DNA of 64,000 nucleotides from Mycolicibacterium malmesburyense (GTDB lineage: Bacteria > Actinomycetota > Actinomycetes > Mycobacteriales > Mycobacteriaceae), in assembly GCF_001050015.1 (NCBI RefSeq), contig NZ_CVTB01000033.1, positions 35,329-99,328 on the forward strand. Direction: 5' to 3'. The translations under genes and the position numbers were made by a program. Of the stretch, positions 27,085-39,856 are shown one piece after another (the first letter of the stretch is position 1; every line of letters begins with the position of its first letter). The notes under the pieces were generated by a model. It saw nothing but the letters and a program-made list of their open reading frames with translations, had not been told where the DNA came from and did no database searches.

Positions 27085-29394
27085 GTGACGTCGGAGCTAA
27101 CCCACACCCTCGACACCGTCGACAGAGCCGCCGCCACTCCCGATCATCCCCAGCCGTTCCGCGAACTCGGCCTCAAGGACGACGAGTACCAGCGGATCCG
27201 CGAGATCCTGGGCCGCAGGCCCACCGACGCCGAACTGGCGATGTATTCGGTGATGTGGAGTGAGCACTGCTCGTACAAGTCGTCGAAGGTGCATCTGCGG
27301 TACTTCGGCGAAACCACCACCGAGGAGATGCGCAAGACGATGCTGGCGGGCATCGGCGAGAACGCCGGCGTCGTCGACATCGGCGACGGCTGGGCCGCCA
27401 CCTTCAAGGTCGAGTCCCACAACCACCCGTCCTACATCGAGCCCTACCAGGGCGCCGCCACCGGCGTCGGCGGCATCGTGCGCGACATCATGGCCATGGG
27501 TGCGCGCCCGGTCGCGGTGATGGACCAGCTGCGGTTCGGCGCGGCCGACGCGCCCGACACCCGTCGCGTGGTGGACGGGGTGGTCCGCGGCATCGGCGGC
27601 TACGGCAACTCGCTGGGTCTGCCGAACATCGGCGGCGAGACCGTGTTCGACGCTTCCTACGGCGGCAACCCGTTGGTCAACGCGCTGTGCGTCGGGGTGT
27701 TGCGCAAGGAAGACCTGCACCTGGCGTTCGCGTCCGGCACCGGCAACAAGATCATCCTGTTCGGCGCGCGCACCGGCCTGGACGGCATCGGCGGTGTGAG
27801 CGTGTTGGCCAGTGAGACGTTCGGCGGCGACGAGGGCGGCTCGGCGGGCCGCAAGAAGCTACCCAGTGTCCAGGTCGGCGACCCGTTCATGGAGAAGGTG
27901 CTCATCGAGTGCTGCCTGGAGCTGTACGCCAACGATCTGGTCGTCGGCATCCAGGACCTCGGTGGAGCCGGGTTGTCCTGTGCCACATCGGAACTCGCGT
28001 CTGCCGGTGACGGCGGTATGCGCATCGAGCTGGACGCGGTGCCGTTGCGGGCCGCGAACATGACGCCCGCCGAGATCCTGTCGAGCGAGTCGCAGGAGCG
28101 CATGTGCGCCGTCGTCACCCCCGAGAACGTCGACAAGTTCATGGCGGTCTGCCGCAAGTGGGAGGTGCTCGCCACGGTCATCGGCGAGGTCACCGACGGC
28201 GATCGGCTCCAGATCACCTGGCACGGCGAGACGGTCGTCGACGTGCCGCCGCGCACCGTCGCGCATGAAGGCCCGGTGTACGAGCGGCCGGTGCAGCGAC
28301 CCGAGACGCAGGACGCGCTCAATGCCGACACCTCCGCCAAGCTGACGCGGCCGTCGACGGGCGACGAGCTCAAGGCGACTCTGCTTGCGCTGCTTGGCAG
28401 TCCACACCTGTGCAGCCGCGCGTTCATCACCGAGCAGTACGACCGCTACGTGCGCGGCAACACCGTGCTGGCCGAGGACGCCGACGGTGGCCTGCTGCGG
28501 GTGGACGAGACCACGGGCCGGGGCATCGCGATCTCGACCGACGCCTCGGGCCGCTACACCGCGCTCGACCCCTACACCGGTGCGCAACTGGCGCTGGCCG
28601 AGGCGTACCGCAACGTCGCGGTCACCGGCGCGACGCCGGTCGCGGTGACGAACTGCCTGAACTTCGGCTCGCCGGAGGATCCCGGCGTGATGTGGCAGTT
28701 CAGCCAGGCCGTGCGCGGATTGGCCGATGGCGCTGCGGCACTGGGTATCCCGGTCACCGGCGGCAACGTGAGCTTCTACAACCAGACCGGCACCACCGCG
28801 ATCCTGCCGACACCGGTCGTCGGCGTGCTCGGGGTGATCGACGATGTGCACCGGCGCATCCCGACCGGATTCGGCGACGAGCCCGGCGAGACCCTGATGC
28901 TTCTCGGCGAGACCCGCGACGAGCTCGACGGGTCGATCTGGGCCCAGGTCACCGCCGATCACCTCGGCGGGCTGCCGCCGAAGGTGGACCTCGCGCGCGA
29001 GAAGCTGCTCGCCGAGGTGCTGGTCGCCGCATCACGCGACGGGCTGATCTCGGCGGCCCACGACCTGTCCGAGGGCGGACTGATCCAGGCGGTCGTCGAG
29101 TCCGCGCTGCGCGGTGAAACCGGTTGCCGGATCGTGCTTCCCGAAGACGTCGACCCGTTCGTCCAGTTGTTCTCGGAATCGGCGGGCCGGGTGCTGGTCG
29201 CGGTGCCGCGCACCGAGGAGAGCCGCTTCCGTGCCATGTGCGAGGCCCGCGGCCTGCCCGCCACCCGCATCGGCGTGGTGGACCAGGCCGGCCAGGATGA
29301 CGGGGCAGCGGTCGAGGTCCAGGGCCTGTTCACCGTCACTTTGGAGGACCTGCGCAGCACGTCGGAAAGCGTGCTGCCCGGGTTGTTCGGGTGA
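27085..29394 (+). CDS. purL: FGAM synthetase large subunit
   Basis: PurL is the synthetase subunit that converts FGAR to FGAM with ATP and ammonia from PurQ. The 769-residue protein is the small, PurS-dependent type. Visible motifs are [10 protein letters not shown] (about residue 60), [27 protein letters not shown] loop around 112-130 with the catalytic His, [12 protein letters not shown] and [19 protein letters not shown] 27085 is supported by the TAGAAT -10 six bases upstream. Its stop overlaps the start of the next gene (GTGA). It is homologous to Rv0803. Confidence 0.97.
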   Translation: MTSELTHTLDTVDRAAATPDHPQPFRELGLKDDEYQRIREILGRRPTDAELAMYSVMWSEHCSYKSSKVHLRYFGETTTEEMRKTMLAGIGENAGVVDIGDGWAATFKVESHNHPSYIEPYQGAATGVGGIVRDIMAMGARPVAVMDQLRFGAADAPDTRRVVDGVVRGIGGYGNSLGLPNIGGETVFDASYGGNPLVNALCVGVLRKEDLHLAFASGTGNKIILFGARTGLDGIGGVSVLASETFGGDEGGSAGRKKLPSVQVGDPFMEKVLIECCLELYANDLVVGIQDLGGAGLSCATSELASAGDGGMRIELDAVPLRAANMTPAEILSSESQERMCAVVTPENVDKFMAVCRKWEVLATVIGEVTDGDRLQITWHGETVVDVPPRTVAHEGPVYERPVQRPETQDALNADTSAKLTRPSTGDELKATLLALLGSPHLCSRAFITEQYDRYVRGNTVLAEDADGGLLRVDETTGRGIAISTDASGRYTALDPYTGAQLALAEAYRNVAVTGATPVAVTNCLNFGSPEDPGVMWQFSQAVRGLADGAAALGIPVTGGNVSFYNQTGTTAILPTPVVGVLGVIDDVHRRIPTGFGDEPGETLMLLGETRDELDGSIWAQVTADHLGGLPPKVDLAREKLLAEVLVAASRDGLISAAHDLSEGGLIQAVVESALRGETGCRIVLPEDVDPFVQLFSESAGRVLVAVPRTEESRFRAMCEARGLPATRIGVVDQAGQDDGAAVEVQGLFTVTLEDLRSTSESVLPGLFG

Positions 29395-31115
29395 GTGGAC
29401 CGACCCGACAACGACACCCCCTCTACGCCTGGGCGTGGAGCCTGGTCCGCCTCGACTTCGTCGGGATCGCGTTCAGCGCACTGCTCTTCTGCCTGTCGCT
29501 GACCCCCTCGCTGCTGCCTCGCGACTGGCTGTTCGCGGGGCTGATCGGCGGCATCTATGCCGCGATCGGCTACGGCATCGGCGTTTTCATCGCAAAGATG
29601 GTGCGCCGCTTCGTATTGGGGCGACGTGCATGGTGGCCGCCACCGCGACGGGTGCTGCGGGTGGCCCAGACCGTGACGGTGGTGCTGGCGCTTTCGGCCT
29701 GCGTGTTGATGGTGATCCCGGCCGCGGCATGGCAGCGCCAGGTGTCGGCGGTGATGGGGATCGAAGGCCCCGCGACGTTGGATTATCTGCGCACGCTGGT
29801 GCTCGCGGCGTTCGTCGGCGCGATCTGTGTCGCCACCGCGCGCGTGCTGCTCGACATCATCAAGACGATGGCGCGGTTCTTCATCCGGCGCTGGCGGATG
29901 GATGACGAGGTCGCCTTGTTCATCGGCACCGCCATCGTCGTCGTGCTCGCCATCATGCTGATCAACGGTGTGCTGGTGCGCGGCTTCCTCGCGGGGGCCA
30001 ACCGGGTGTTCCAGCCGCAGAACACCACCACCCGGGAAGGCATCGTTGCCCCGCTCGAACCCGAAAGGTCCGGCAGCCCAGAGTCGTTCGCGGCCTGGGA
30101 TTCGCTCGGCTATCAGGGCCGAAACTTCGTCGCAACCGGCCCGCGCGCCGACGAGCTGACCGAGCTCAACGGCGAACCCGCCGAGGAGCCGATCCGGGTG
30201 TACGTCGGACTGCAGACCGCCGACACCGACGAGCAGCGGATAGCCGTGCTGCTCAGCGAACTCGAGCGCACCGGCGCGTTCGACCGCGAGCTGCTGGTCA
30301 TCATCCCCACCACCGGCACCGGCTGGGTGAACCCCTTGGCGGCCCGATCGCTGGAGATGATGTACAACGGCGACACCGCGCTGGTCGCTTCGCAGTACTC
30401 GTTCTTGCCGAGCTGGATCTCCTTCCTCGGCGACCAGCAGAAGTCGATGAAATCCGGGCGCATGATGATCGACGCCATTCATCAACGCTGGGAACAACTT
30501 CCGCAAGACCGGCGACCAAGACTCGTGCTGTACGGGGAGAGCTTGGGGTCGATGGCCGGACAGGGCGCCTTCGAGTGGCTGCCCGACATCGCCAGGATGG
30601 GCTTCTCGTCGGTGCTGTGGGTCGGCCCGCCGAACGCCAGTCCGCTGTGGAGGGCCATCACCGAACGACGCGATCCCGGAACCCCGGAAGTCGACCCGCG
30701 CTACGACAACGGACGCACCGTGCGCTTCTCCCAGGGCACCGACCCGTCGGAGATCGCGAAGGTGACCGAAAGGCCGTGGGAGGGCACCCGGGTGCTGTTC
30801 ATGCAGCATGCGTCCGATCCGATCGTGTGGTGGACGCCCGACCTCCTGTTCGCGCGGCCGGACTGGTTACGCGAACCGCCCGGCCGCGACCGCACCGCAT
30901 CGATGCGGTGGTATCCGATCGTCACGTTCGGACAGGTCGCCGCCGATATGACGAACGCGAGCTCGGTGCCCGACGGTCACGGCCACAACTACGGCGACCT
31001 CGTGCTCGACGGCTGGGCCGCCGTAGCCCCTCCGGAGGACTGGACCCCAGAGGACACCGAACGAATCCGCACCGCATTGACCAAGACCGAGTCCGAAGAC
31101 GGGCCCGAATACTGA
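29391..31115 (+). CDS. Membrane-anchored alpha/beta-hydrolase (Abhydrolase_9 type)
   Basis: A 574-residue protein with four or five N-terminal helices (residues about 20-205) followed by a large extracytoplasmic hydrolase domain. The nucleophile elbow is [11 protein letters not shown] (about residue 385) and a likely His lies in DGHGHNYGD (about 528). Such membrane-bound alpha/beta hydrolases are typical of actinobacteria and have no known substrate. The GTG overlaps the purL stop (GTGA) and the stop overlaps the next ATG (TGATG), so it lies within a tightly coupled purL operon. Confidence 0.83.
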   Translation: MSGPTRQRHPLYAWAWSLVRLDFVGIAFSALLFCLSLTPSLLPRDWLFAGLIGGIYAAIGYGIGVFIAKMVRRFVLGRRAWWPPPRRVLRVAQTVTVVLALSACVLMVIPAAAWQRQVSAVMGIEGPATLDYLRTLVLAAFVGAICVATARVLLDIIKTMARFFIRRWRMDDEVALFIGTAIVVVLAIMLINGVLVRGFLAGANRVFQPQNTTTREGIVAPLEPERSGSPESFAAWDSLGYQGRNFVATGPRADELTELNGEPAEEPIRVYVGLQTADTDEQRIAVLLSELERTGAFDRELLVIIPTTGTGWVNPLAARSLEMMYNGDTALVASQYSFLPSWISFLGDQQKSMKSGRMMIDAIHQRWEQLPQDRRPRLVLYGESLGSMAGQGAFEWLPDIARMGFSSVLWVGPPNASPLWRAITERRDPGTPEVDPRYDNGRTVRFSQGTDPSEIAKVTERPWEGTRVLFMQHASDPIVWWTPDLLFARPDWLREPPGRDRTASMRWYPIVTFGQVAADMTNASSVPDGHGHNYGDLVLDGWAAVAPPEDWTPEDTERIRTALTKTESEDGPEY

Positions 31116-31738
31116 TGGCGAGAGGGAGGTTTCGCGCCGTCGCCGTAGCGGCCGCGCTGGTCGCCTGGAGTTTCGTCGCGCCGCGGGTCCGGTTTCATCC
31201 GCTGTGGAACGCGGCGCTGGGCGGCGCCCTCTACGCCCTCGCGCGTCCTCCCCTGGGGCTGCGCCCGCCTGCCGTGTGGTCCGGCCTGCGCTACGGCCTG
31301 GCCGCCGGTGCGCCGATCGCGCTGGGCGTGGCCGTCGCCACGGCGATCCCGTCGGTGCGGCAGGGCATGGCCGCGCGCGACCTGCCCGACCGTTCACTGC
31401 GATGGTTGGCGCTGGACATCCCGATCGGCACCGTGTGGCCCGAGGAGGTCGCCTACCGCGCGATGCTGGGCAACGCCGCCGAGACCGCGTTCCCGCCCGC
31501 AGGCGGGCGGCTGTTGCAGTCGGTGGCGTTCGGCCTGTGGCACATCATGGACGCCCGCATCACCCGCAACCCGGTGCTGGGCACGGTCTTGTTCACCGGC
31601 CTCGCCGGCTGGATGTTCGGGTGGCTGCACGCACGCTCGGGCAGCCTGATCGCGCCGATGCTTGCGCACCTGGCGGCCAACGAAGCCGCGGCTTTGGCGG
31701 CGCTGGTTGTCCAGCGGCGCATAGAGTCCCGGTCATGA
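31115..31738 (+). CDS. CPBP-family intramembrane glutamic endopeptidase-like protein (Rv0804-like)
   Basis: A 207-residue membrane protein with five or six hydrophobic segments and the CPBP/Rce1 motifs: EEVAYRAML (EExxxR, about residue 112), [10 protein letters not shown] (about 145) and [13 protein letters not shown] (about 192). The family includes prenyl-protein and bacteriocin-processing peptidases; the substrate here is unknown. ATG 31115 overlaps the upstream stop by one base and the stop overlaps the SDR start (ATGA). This run of overlaps makes it part of the purL transcription unit. Confidence 0.82.
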   Translation: MARGRFRAVAVAAALVAWSFVAPRVRFHPLWNAALGGALYALARPPLGLRPPAVWSGLRYGLAAGAPIALGVAVATAIPSVRQGMAARDLPDRSLRWLALDIPIGTVWPEEVAYRAMLGNAAETAFPPAGGRLLQSVAFGLWHIMDARITRNPVLGTVLFTGLAGWMFGWLHARSGSLIAPMLAHLAANEAAALAALVVQRRIESRS

Positions 31739-32526
31739 GCACATCCGAGCGCGCCGAGTCGCGCACCTTCGTCGTCACCGGGGCGGCATCGGGCATCGGT
31801 CTGGCCACCGCGAAACGACTGCTCGCCGAGGGCGGCACGGTGATTGGTGCGGACGTGGTCGAGCCGCGGGAAAACCCGGGCGACGGTTTCGAGTTCGTCC
31901 GCGCCGATGTCACCGACGAGGCGGCCGTGGGCTCGGTGTTCGCCGCGGTGGCCGGCCGCCTCGACGGCGTCGTGCACGCGGCGGGGGTGGCCGGAGGCGG
32001 GCCCGTACATCTGCTCGACCGCGCCGAGTGGGACCGCGTCATCGCCGTCAACCTCACCGGAACGTTTCTGGTGGCCAAGGCCGCGTTGGCGACGATGATC
32101 GAACAGCCGCGCGTGGACGGTGAGCGAGGGTCGATCGTCACCCTGGCCAGCATCGAGGGCCTGGAGGGCACGGCCGGAGGCAGCAGCTACAACGCCGCCA
32201 AGGGCGGTGTCGTGCTGCTGACCAAGAACATCGCACTCGACTACGGCCCCAGCGGTATCCGCGCAAACGCCATCTGTCCCGGATTCATCGACACGCCGAT
32301 GCTGGACAGCGTGATGGGGCTCGACGGCATGGAGGGTCCGCTGCAGTCCATCACCGAGGAACACGCGCTGCAGCGCCGCGGGCGGCCCGACGAGATCGCC
32401 TCCGTCGCAGCGTTTCTCGTATCTCCCGATGCGTCGTTCGTCACCGGCCAGGCGATCGCGGTCGACGGCGGCTACACCGCGGGACGCGACCACGGCGTGG
32501 TCAAACTCTTCGGCTTCCCCGACTGA
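31735..32526 (+). CDS. Short-chain dehydrogenase/reductase
   Basis: A 263-residue classical SDR. The cofactor motif is VTGAASGIG (residues about 15-23) with D40 (GADVVEP) indicating NAD preference. NAG is replaced by HAAGVAG at about 85, the catalytic Ser is in TLASIEG, and YNAAK supplies Tyr and Lys (about 155-159). The protein ends [12 protein letters not shown]. The substrate is unknown. ATG 31735 overlaps the CPBP stop. It is the last gene in the purL-linked run; the convergent mceA-like gene ends three bases later. Confidence 0.9.
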   Translation: MSTSERAESRTFVVTGAASGIGLATAKRLLAEGGTVIGADVVEPRENPGDGFEFVRADVTDEAAVGSVFAAVAGRLDGVVHAAGVAGGGPVHLLDRAEWDRVIAVNLTGTFLVAKAALATMIEQPRVDGERGSIVTLASIEGLEGTAGGSSYNAAKGGVVLLTKNIALDYGPSGIRANAICPGFIDTPMLDSVMGLDGMEGPLQSITEEHALQRRGRPDEIASVAAFLVSPDASFVTGQAIAVDGGYTAGRDHGVVKLFGFPD

Positions 32527-32529
32527 GGC

Positions 32530-33738
32530 TCACGGGTTGATCGTGAGCTCACCGAACTGGCGGCCCCACACGTACTCGATGAACATCGGCTGACCGAGTT
32601 CGAGGTGGTTGTACGGTGCGATGCTGGCGCCGGTGTCCATGACCAGATAGGGCGTCGGATACAGATCGCGGGTGATGTCCTGCCAGCAACCCGGGCGGCC
32701 CTCCGGCCCGCCGGTGGCGTTGACCCGCGGCAGGTTGTCCGGGTAGATGTACGGGTTGCCGGCCCCGGCCAGGATGCCGCCGCCTCCGGTCAGCGAGAAC
32801 CCATTGCCGCCAAGGGTTTTTGCGACCTTCGGTTGCACCTCGGCGTATTTGCGGACGGTGCACAGGATCGCGGGGCTGTGATAATCCAACAGTTCCGAAG
32901 TGGGCACGAGGTCCGCGGCGCCGCGCACGAGATACGGGCCGCCGCGCTCGAAGATCTCGGCCCCGTCGTCGGCGAAGCCGAGCGCCGCGATGAGGGCGGC
33001 GTCGAGATCGGCTCGGTGTTCGTTGAACGTGCGCGCAGACGTCACGGCGTCGGAAAGCCCGTCCCACAGGTCGATGGAGGCGTCGGCGTAGACCCCGGCG
33101 AGATCGGCCAGCAGGCGGGTATCGGTGCGGATCGTCGGCATGCGCGGGTTGAGGTCGTCGAGTATGCGGTTACCGTCCACGATCGACTCACCGAAGCCCT
33201 CGCCGCCCACTCCACCGAGCGCGTCGGCCGTCGCCGCCAGGGTCTGGTTCAACTTGATCGGGTCGACCTTCTCGGCCAGTGCGAGGACGGTCTCGAACAC
33301 CGTGTTGAACTCCGTCGTCACCGCCGACGCCTCGATCACCGCACCCGGCGAGACGTGGTGCACCGAGGCGTCTTTCGGGGACTCGAGCGAGATGTACTTG
33401 TTGCCGAACACCGTGGTGGCCCGGATCTCGGCCGCCACGTTCGCCGGAATGCGTTCCAGATAGCGCGGATCGACGTCCAGCGACAGCTGCGCCCGCTGTC
33501 CGTCGTCGGTATCGACATGGGTGATCGCGCCGACGCGCCCGATCTCGACGCCGTTGTAGGTCACCTTCGCGCCCCGGTCGACGACGAGGCCCGCGCGCGG
33601 CGCCAGCAACAGCAGCTGAGTCTTGTGGCGCAGGTCGCCGCGAAACTGAAGGTAGAGAAGGGAGGCCGCGACCGCGGCGACGATCAGCAGGACCGCACCG
33701 GCCACCTTGTACGGTGGCTTGCTGCGGTCGACAAACAC
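32530..33738 (-). CDS. Orphan MceA-type MCE family protein
   Basis: A 402-residue protein with an N-terminal membrane helix (PPYKVAGAVLLIVAAVAASLLYLQFRG) and an MCE/MlaD domain (GLVVDRGAKVTYNGVEIGRVG ... ITHVDTD ... VFGNKYISLE), then a helical CUF region with LLDYHSPAILCTVRKYAEVQP. This matches the A subunit of mce operons, which form cell-envelope lipid importers. No YrbE, other Mce or Mas gene is nearby, so it is an isolated subunit. GTG 33738 is chosen because TACTGT (minus strand, 33750-33745) ends 6 nt before it; an alternative GTG at 33762 would overlap the divergent gene. Confidence 0.87.
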   Translation of the reverse strand: MFVDRSKPPYKVAGAVLLIVAAVAASLLYLQFRGDLRHKTQLLLLAPRAGLVVDRGAKVTYNGVEIGRVGAITHVDTDDGQRAQLSLDVDPRYLERIPANVAAEIRATTVFGNKYISLESPKDASVHHVSPGAVIEASAVTTEFNTVFETVLALAEKVDPIKLNQTLAATADALGGVGGEGFGESIVDGNRILDDLNPRMPTIRTDTRLLADLAGVYADASIDLWDGLSDAVTSARTFNEHRADLDAALIAALGFADDGAEIFERGGPYLVRGAADLVPTSELLDYHSPAILCTVRKYAEVQPKVAKTLGGNGFSLTGGGGILAGAGNPYIYPDNLPRVNATGGPEGRPGCWQDITRDLYPTPYLVMDTGASIAPYNHLELGQPMFIEYVWGRQFGELTINP

Positions 33739-33754
33739 TTTGAGACAGTAGATT

Positions 33755-34195
33755 ATGGCCACCGCTCGAAGGGCCCGTACGGCCGATCCGGTGAAGACCC
33801 GTGCCGCGGTCGCTGCGCTGGCCGACTGGTTGCGCGACGAGGCTCACCCCGAGCCGTCACGCACCGAACTCGGCGAAGCGGTGCGGTTGACCGCCCGAAC
33901 GCTCGCGGCGGTGTCGCCGGGGTCCAGCGTGGAGGTTCGCGTGCCGCCGTTCGTCGCGGTGCAGTGCATCGAGGGTCCGGCACACCGGAGGGGTAATCCG
34001 CCCAATGTCGTGGAGACCGATCCTCGGACCTGGCTGCTGATGGCCGCCGGCCTGACGACCGTTGCCGACGCCGCCGCGACGGGGAGAGTGACCCTGTCGG
34101 GCTCACGGGCCTCCGAGATCACCGACTGGCTGCCGCTCGTCGACCTCGGACCCGCGACGGTCACCGGAAGTGCGGATAGTCCTGAACCCAGTTGA
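33755..34195 (+). CDS. Sterol-carrier-family protein (Rv0807-like)
   Basis: A 146-residue cytosolic protein corresponding to Rv0807, which databases class as a sterol carrier-like or conserved hypothetical protein. It begins with a basic ATARRARTADPVKTRAAV stretch, has VEVRVPPFVAVQCIEGPAHRRG in the middle (a beta-strand/turn with conserved Pro and Cys) and a WLLMAAGL helix. No catalytic motif is seen. ATG 33755 starts 17 bases from the divergent MceA gene. The 3' end overlaps the convergent membrane-protein gene by 35 bases. It is possibly linked to the MceA lipid-transfer protein, by adjacency only. Confidence 0.75.
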   Translation: MATARRARTADPVKTRAAVAALADWLRDEAHPEPSRTELGEAVRLTARTLAAVSPGSSVEVRVPPFVAVQCIEGPAHRRGNPPNVVETDPRTWLLMAAGLTTVADAAATGRVTLSGSRASEITDWLPLVDLGPATVTGSADSPEPS

Positions 34196-35492
34196 AGCCA
34201 CGGGTGCGCAGGGGGAACTCGTTCGGGTCCATCTGCTGCAACACCATGGCGACCGGCCTGCCGTCGAGGTCCCCGTCGAGACGGAGCCGGTCCGGGGTGG
34301 GCCGTTCAACGGTGAAGGTGCCCGTGCCCGGCAGTTCGAGGGTCCCTGCCGCGCTGTCGAATTGCGCGGGCACCGAAACCAACTCGCCGTCCATCCGTTG
34401 ATACGTCACGAGATCGGGTTCGTCGAACACTGCGCGCTGCCACCGTTGCTCGTCGGTGGTCATCGGGGGCCGTTGCTCGCCGTCGAGGCGGAATTCGCTG
34501 ACCGACCAGATGCCGTACAGGTCGGGCTTGTCGCGCCCGTCGCCGTACTCTTGCCAGTTCTGCCAGCTCAACGCCGCGCAGCCGATCAGCACCCAGACGC
34601 CCAGCAGTACCTGCACTGTCGTCGCGATTCTGTTGACCCGCCGACTGTCGGACACCGGCGGATACGTGACCGGCTCCGGCGTGCGGTGCAGTACGAAGAC
34701 GTCCGCGAGGCGGCGCAGGTGCGGGGCCAACAGCACCAGGCTCATCAACACCAGATGGAAGGAGAGGATCTTCACCGGGACGTCGTAGGTCATGTTCAGC
34801 ATGAACACCTGCCCCATCCCCAGCAGGCTCAGCAACGCGCCCAGGCCCGCGGTGCGAGGCACGAACAGCAGGATTCCGGCGAGCACTTCGACCGTGCCCA
34901 GGAAGATCTCGTACGGATACGAACTTCCGACCTGCAGCCACAGCACCGATGCGGGGGTGAGGTCGCCGTACGGTCGCAGCAACGCAGACAGCGATGGCGC
35001 CGGCATCTGGTTCGGGATGACCTTGGCGAATCCGTAGAACAGCATCTGTCCGCCGAGGCAGAGTCGCAGGAACACGAAGAACCATGCGGCCAGGCGCGGG
35101 TACGAAACCCGCCGTCGGTCGAGCACCGACCACACCGCGGTGATCACGGCGGCGACGACCAGCCCACAGAACACCAGCACCCAGATCGCGGCCTGATCCC
35201 CGCTGCCCGAATCCAGGTGCAGCACCGCGTCCACTCCGAACACGTGCCGGCCCACCCACCGCGCCAGCGGTGCGAGCGCGACCATCTGCCACAGGATCGC
35301 CTCGTCGGGCATCCACACCCCGACGAAGCCGGTGAACACGAAGGTGATCTGGGCGAACCACAGGCAGAACAGCCCGAAATAGGCAACGCAGAAGCGAAAC
35401 GCGATGCGGGTACCCGGGTGCCAGGGATGGCCTCCCCCGCGGCCGGTGTCCTGGTCGTTTTCGCGTTCGACCTCGCCGTCGGTCGCGATCAC
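34161..35492 (-). CDS. DoxX/HTTM-like polytopic membrane protein
   Basis: A 443-residue membrane protein with about eight hydrophobic segments over residues 30-320 and a soluble C-terminal domain of about 120 residues (LYGIWSVSEFRLDGE ... GFNWVQDYPHFR). The central LGGQMLFYGFAKVIPNQMP and EVLAGILLFVPRTAGLGAL segments are DoxX-like; the overall shape recalls HTTM proteins. Its function is unknown. The start is GTG 35492, preceded by GGGAGAG at 5 nt; upstream in-frame codons are polar and unlike a coding region. The 3' end overlaps the Rv0807-like gene. Confidence 0.75.
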   Translation of the reverse strand: MIATDGEVERENDQDTGRGGGHPWHPGTRIAFRFCVAYFGLFCLWFAQITFVFTGFVGVWMPDEAILWQMVALAPLARWVGRHVFGVDAVLHLDSGSGDQAAIWVLVFCGLVVAAVITAVWSVLDRRRVSYPRLAAWFFVFLRLCLGGQMLFYGFAKVIPNQMPAPSLSALLRPYGDLTPASVLWLQVGSSYPYEIFLGTVEVLAGILLFVPRTAGLGALLSLLGMGQVFMLNMTYDVPVKILSFHLVLMSLVLLAPHLRRLADVFVLHRTPEPVTYPPVSDSRRVNRIATTVQVLLGVWVLIGCAALSWQNWQEYGDGRDKPDLYGIWSVSEFRLDGEQRPPMTTDEQRWQRAVFDEPDLVTYQRMDGELVSVPAQFDSAAGTLELPGTGTFTVERPTPDRLRLDGDLDGRPVAMVLQQMDPNEFPLRTRGFNWVQDYPHFR

Positions 35493-35680
35493 CGTCTCTC
35501 CCACCACTCGCCGGACCGGATTGCGGGAGCCACGATAGGGGTCGAGCCCGGATCGGTGAACTGAATAACGGGCGACCCGTCTTCGAACGTGTTCCACGAC
35601 ACGCTCCGCGGCTTCGTTCCCGCAGCCCGAAACCCGTAGACTCGGGGCATCAGCCGATCTCCCCACGGAGCAGCCCTATC

Positions 35681-37204
<1,524 letters not shown>

Positions 37205-38161
37205 CTACCGGCCGATGTGCGCCCAGTGCGGATCGGTCGGTAACGGTCCTCGCTGCAATGCCCTCGCCACCGCGTCGCGGTAACCGGTGAGCCCGCCTTT
37301 CGGCGGCGCGATGACGTCGTCGATGTCGTGGTCGGCCATCACCGCGTCGCATTCCAGCGATTCCACGAGCGGGCGCGCCAGCCCGCCGGGAAGCGGGGTC
37401 ACCAACCCGATCCACCAACTCGCGATTGTCGGTGTGAGCCAAGGCAATACGACCATCACGCGGCGACGCCGGCCCGAAACCTCGGCGTACACCTGCATCG
37501 CCTCGCCGTACTCGAAGACGTCCGGCCCGCCGATGTCCCACGTGCGCGACTTCGGCACCGACGCCGTTGCGGCCTCGGCCAGATAGTGCAACGCATCGTC
37601 GACGGCGATCGGCTGGATCTTGTTGTGCACCCACTTCGGTGTGGTCATCACCGGTAGGCGGTTGGTCAGGTGGCGGATCATCTCGAAAGACGCAGAACCG
37701 GCGCCGATCACTATGCCGGCCTGTAAGACCACGGTCTCGATGCCCGACTCGATGAGGATCTCGCCGACGTCGGTTCGTGACTGCAGATGCGGCGAGAGGT
37801 CGGCCCCGGCCGGGTGCAGCCCGCCCAGATACACGATGCGCTTGACGCCGGCGTCACGCGCGGCCGCCACGACGTTGCGGGCCGAGCGCGCCTCCTCTTC
37901 GACGAAGTTCGGTGAGGTGCCCATCGAGTGCACCAGGTAGTAGACGACGTCGACGTCGGTGAACGCCTTGCGCAGCGAGTCGACGTCACCGAGATCGCCG
38001 CGTGCCACTTCGACGCGGTCGCGCCAGGGCACGTTGTCGAGTTTGTCGGGGTTGCGGGCCAGCGCACGCACTGCGTGGCCGCGGTCGAGCAACGCGGGAA
38101 CCAACCGTCCACCGATGTAGCCGGTCGCGCCCGTCACCAAGCAACGGATGTCGTCAGTCAC
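37205..38161 (-). CDS. NAD(P)H-binding epimerase/dehydratase-like protein
   Basis: A 318-residue Rossmann-fold protein of the atypical/extended SDR (NmrA/NDUFA9-like) group. The motif is CLVTGATGYIGGRLVPAL (residues 5-22), followed by VRALARNP for the cofactor, then VDVVYYLVHSMG and RIVYLGGLHP. The catalytic YxxxK is absent, as in NmrA-like proteins, so it may be regulatory or quinone/isomerase-like. GTG 38161 is chosen as it starts directly before the glycine-rich strand. It is convergent with purF, their stops being adjacent. The secreted cupin-like gene lies 25 bases upstream on the same strand. Confidence 0.83.
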   Translation of the reverse strand: MTDDIRCLVTGATGYIGGRLVPALLDRGHAVRALARNPDKLDNVPWRDRVEVARGDLGDVDSLRKAFTDVDVVYYLVHSMGTSPNFVEEEARSARNVVAAARDAGVKRIVYLGGLHPAGADLSPHLQSRTDVGEILIESGIETVVLQAGIVIGAGSASFEMIRHLTNRLPVMTTPKWVHNKIQPIAVDDALHYLAEAATASVPKSRTWDIGGPDVFEYGEAMQVYAEVSGRRRRVMVVLPWLTPTIASWWIGLVTPLPGGLARPLVESLECDAVMADHDIDDVIAPPKGGLTGYRDAVARALQRGPLPTDPHWAHIGR

Positions 38162-38186
38162 CCAGCCGGGATCGCCGATTTGAGCG

Positions 38187-38492
38187 TCAGGCAAACCCGC
38201 AACCGGGATCGGGCATGTCCACCGACAGCGGTGCGCCCGTCGGCTTGATGTAGAGCACCCACATCACCAACGGCGTCGGCCCCAGGTTGCGGCCGACGTG
38301 CACGTTGCCGGGACCACTGGCTTCGGTGATGGGCGCACCGGGCGGATAGACGCCGTCGACCGTCGATTTTGCCAGCGTCCTGGCCTCCACCCCGGACGAG
38401 GGTGTCGCCGACGCGTTCGCGGGACCGAACACCGCCAGCGCGAGCGCCCCCGATGCGCACACGGCCGTCGCGTACCGGCGAACTGTTGTCAT
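38187..38492 (-). CDS. Secreted cupin-like protein with apparent core deletion
   Basis: A 101-residue exported protein: signal peptide to about ATA (residue 29), mature chain beginning TPSSGVEARTLAKSTVDG. The rest, VYPPGAPITEASGPGNVHVGRNLG and LVMWVLYIKPTGAPLSVD, is the second half of a cupin barrel. The first half, including the GxHxH metal motif, is missing. At the joint the DNA carries a tandem 7-bp repeat (CCGTCGA at 38353-38359 and 38360-38366). Intact secreted cupins of this type are about 140-150 residues, so an in-frame deletion is inferred. ATG 38492 is the start. The function is probably lost or altered. Confidence 0.65.
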   Translation of the reverse strand: MTTVRRYATAVCASGALALAVFGPANASATPSSGVEARTLAKSTVDGVYPPGAPITEASGPGNVHVGRNLGPTPLVMWVLYIKPTGAPLSVDMPDPGCGFA

Positions 38493-38585
38493 GCGCGGTC
38501 AGATTGTCACATCGTCGCCCGTCGCGCGACATCTCAGCTGGCGCGATACCGGCGAAGGCGGTTACCGCGCCGGGGAGAACACCGG

Positions 38586-38591
38586 TAGCCT
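38586..38591 (+). promoter_or_regulatory. Probable -10 box of purM (leaderless)
   Basis: TAGCCT (TANNNT) ends 8 nt before ATG 38600 with no Shine-Dalgarno. Confidence 0.45.
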
Positions 38592-38599
38592 TTACCGCG

Positions 38600-39673
<1,074 letters not shown>

Positions 39674-39676
39674 GGG

Positions 39677-39856
39677 TCAGCGACGCCAGTCGTCCTCGTC
39701 GACCCACTCATCGGCCACCGGGTCGGTGCCGTTCAGGTCGTTCTCGGAAGCGCCCGACAGCTCTTGCTGAAGCCGCTTTAAGTCGGTCTGTGGTGAGCTG
39801 TATTTGAGCTCACGAGCAACCTTGGTCTGCTTTGCCTTCGCCCGGCCGCGGCCCAT
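39677..39856 (-). CDS. DUF3073 small basic/acidic protein (Rv0810c-like)
   Basis: A 59-residue conserved actinobacterial protein. The basic N-terminus GRGRAKAKQTKVARELKYSS and very acidic C-terminus (VADEWVDEDDWRR) are typical of DUF3073; it has no known function and may bind nucleic acid or ribosomes. ATG 39856 is preceded by GAGGGGG, a strong ribosome site that could pair with the adjacent CCCCC. An upstream in-frame ATG is not conserved in type. It matches Rv0810c next to purM. Confidence 0.9.
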   Translation of the reverse strand: MGRGRAKAKQTKVARELKYSSPQTDLKRLQQELSGASENDLNGTDPVADEWVDEDDWRR

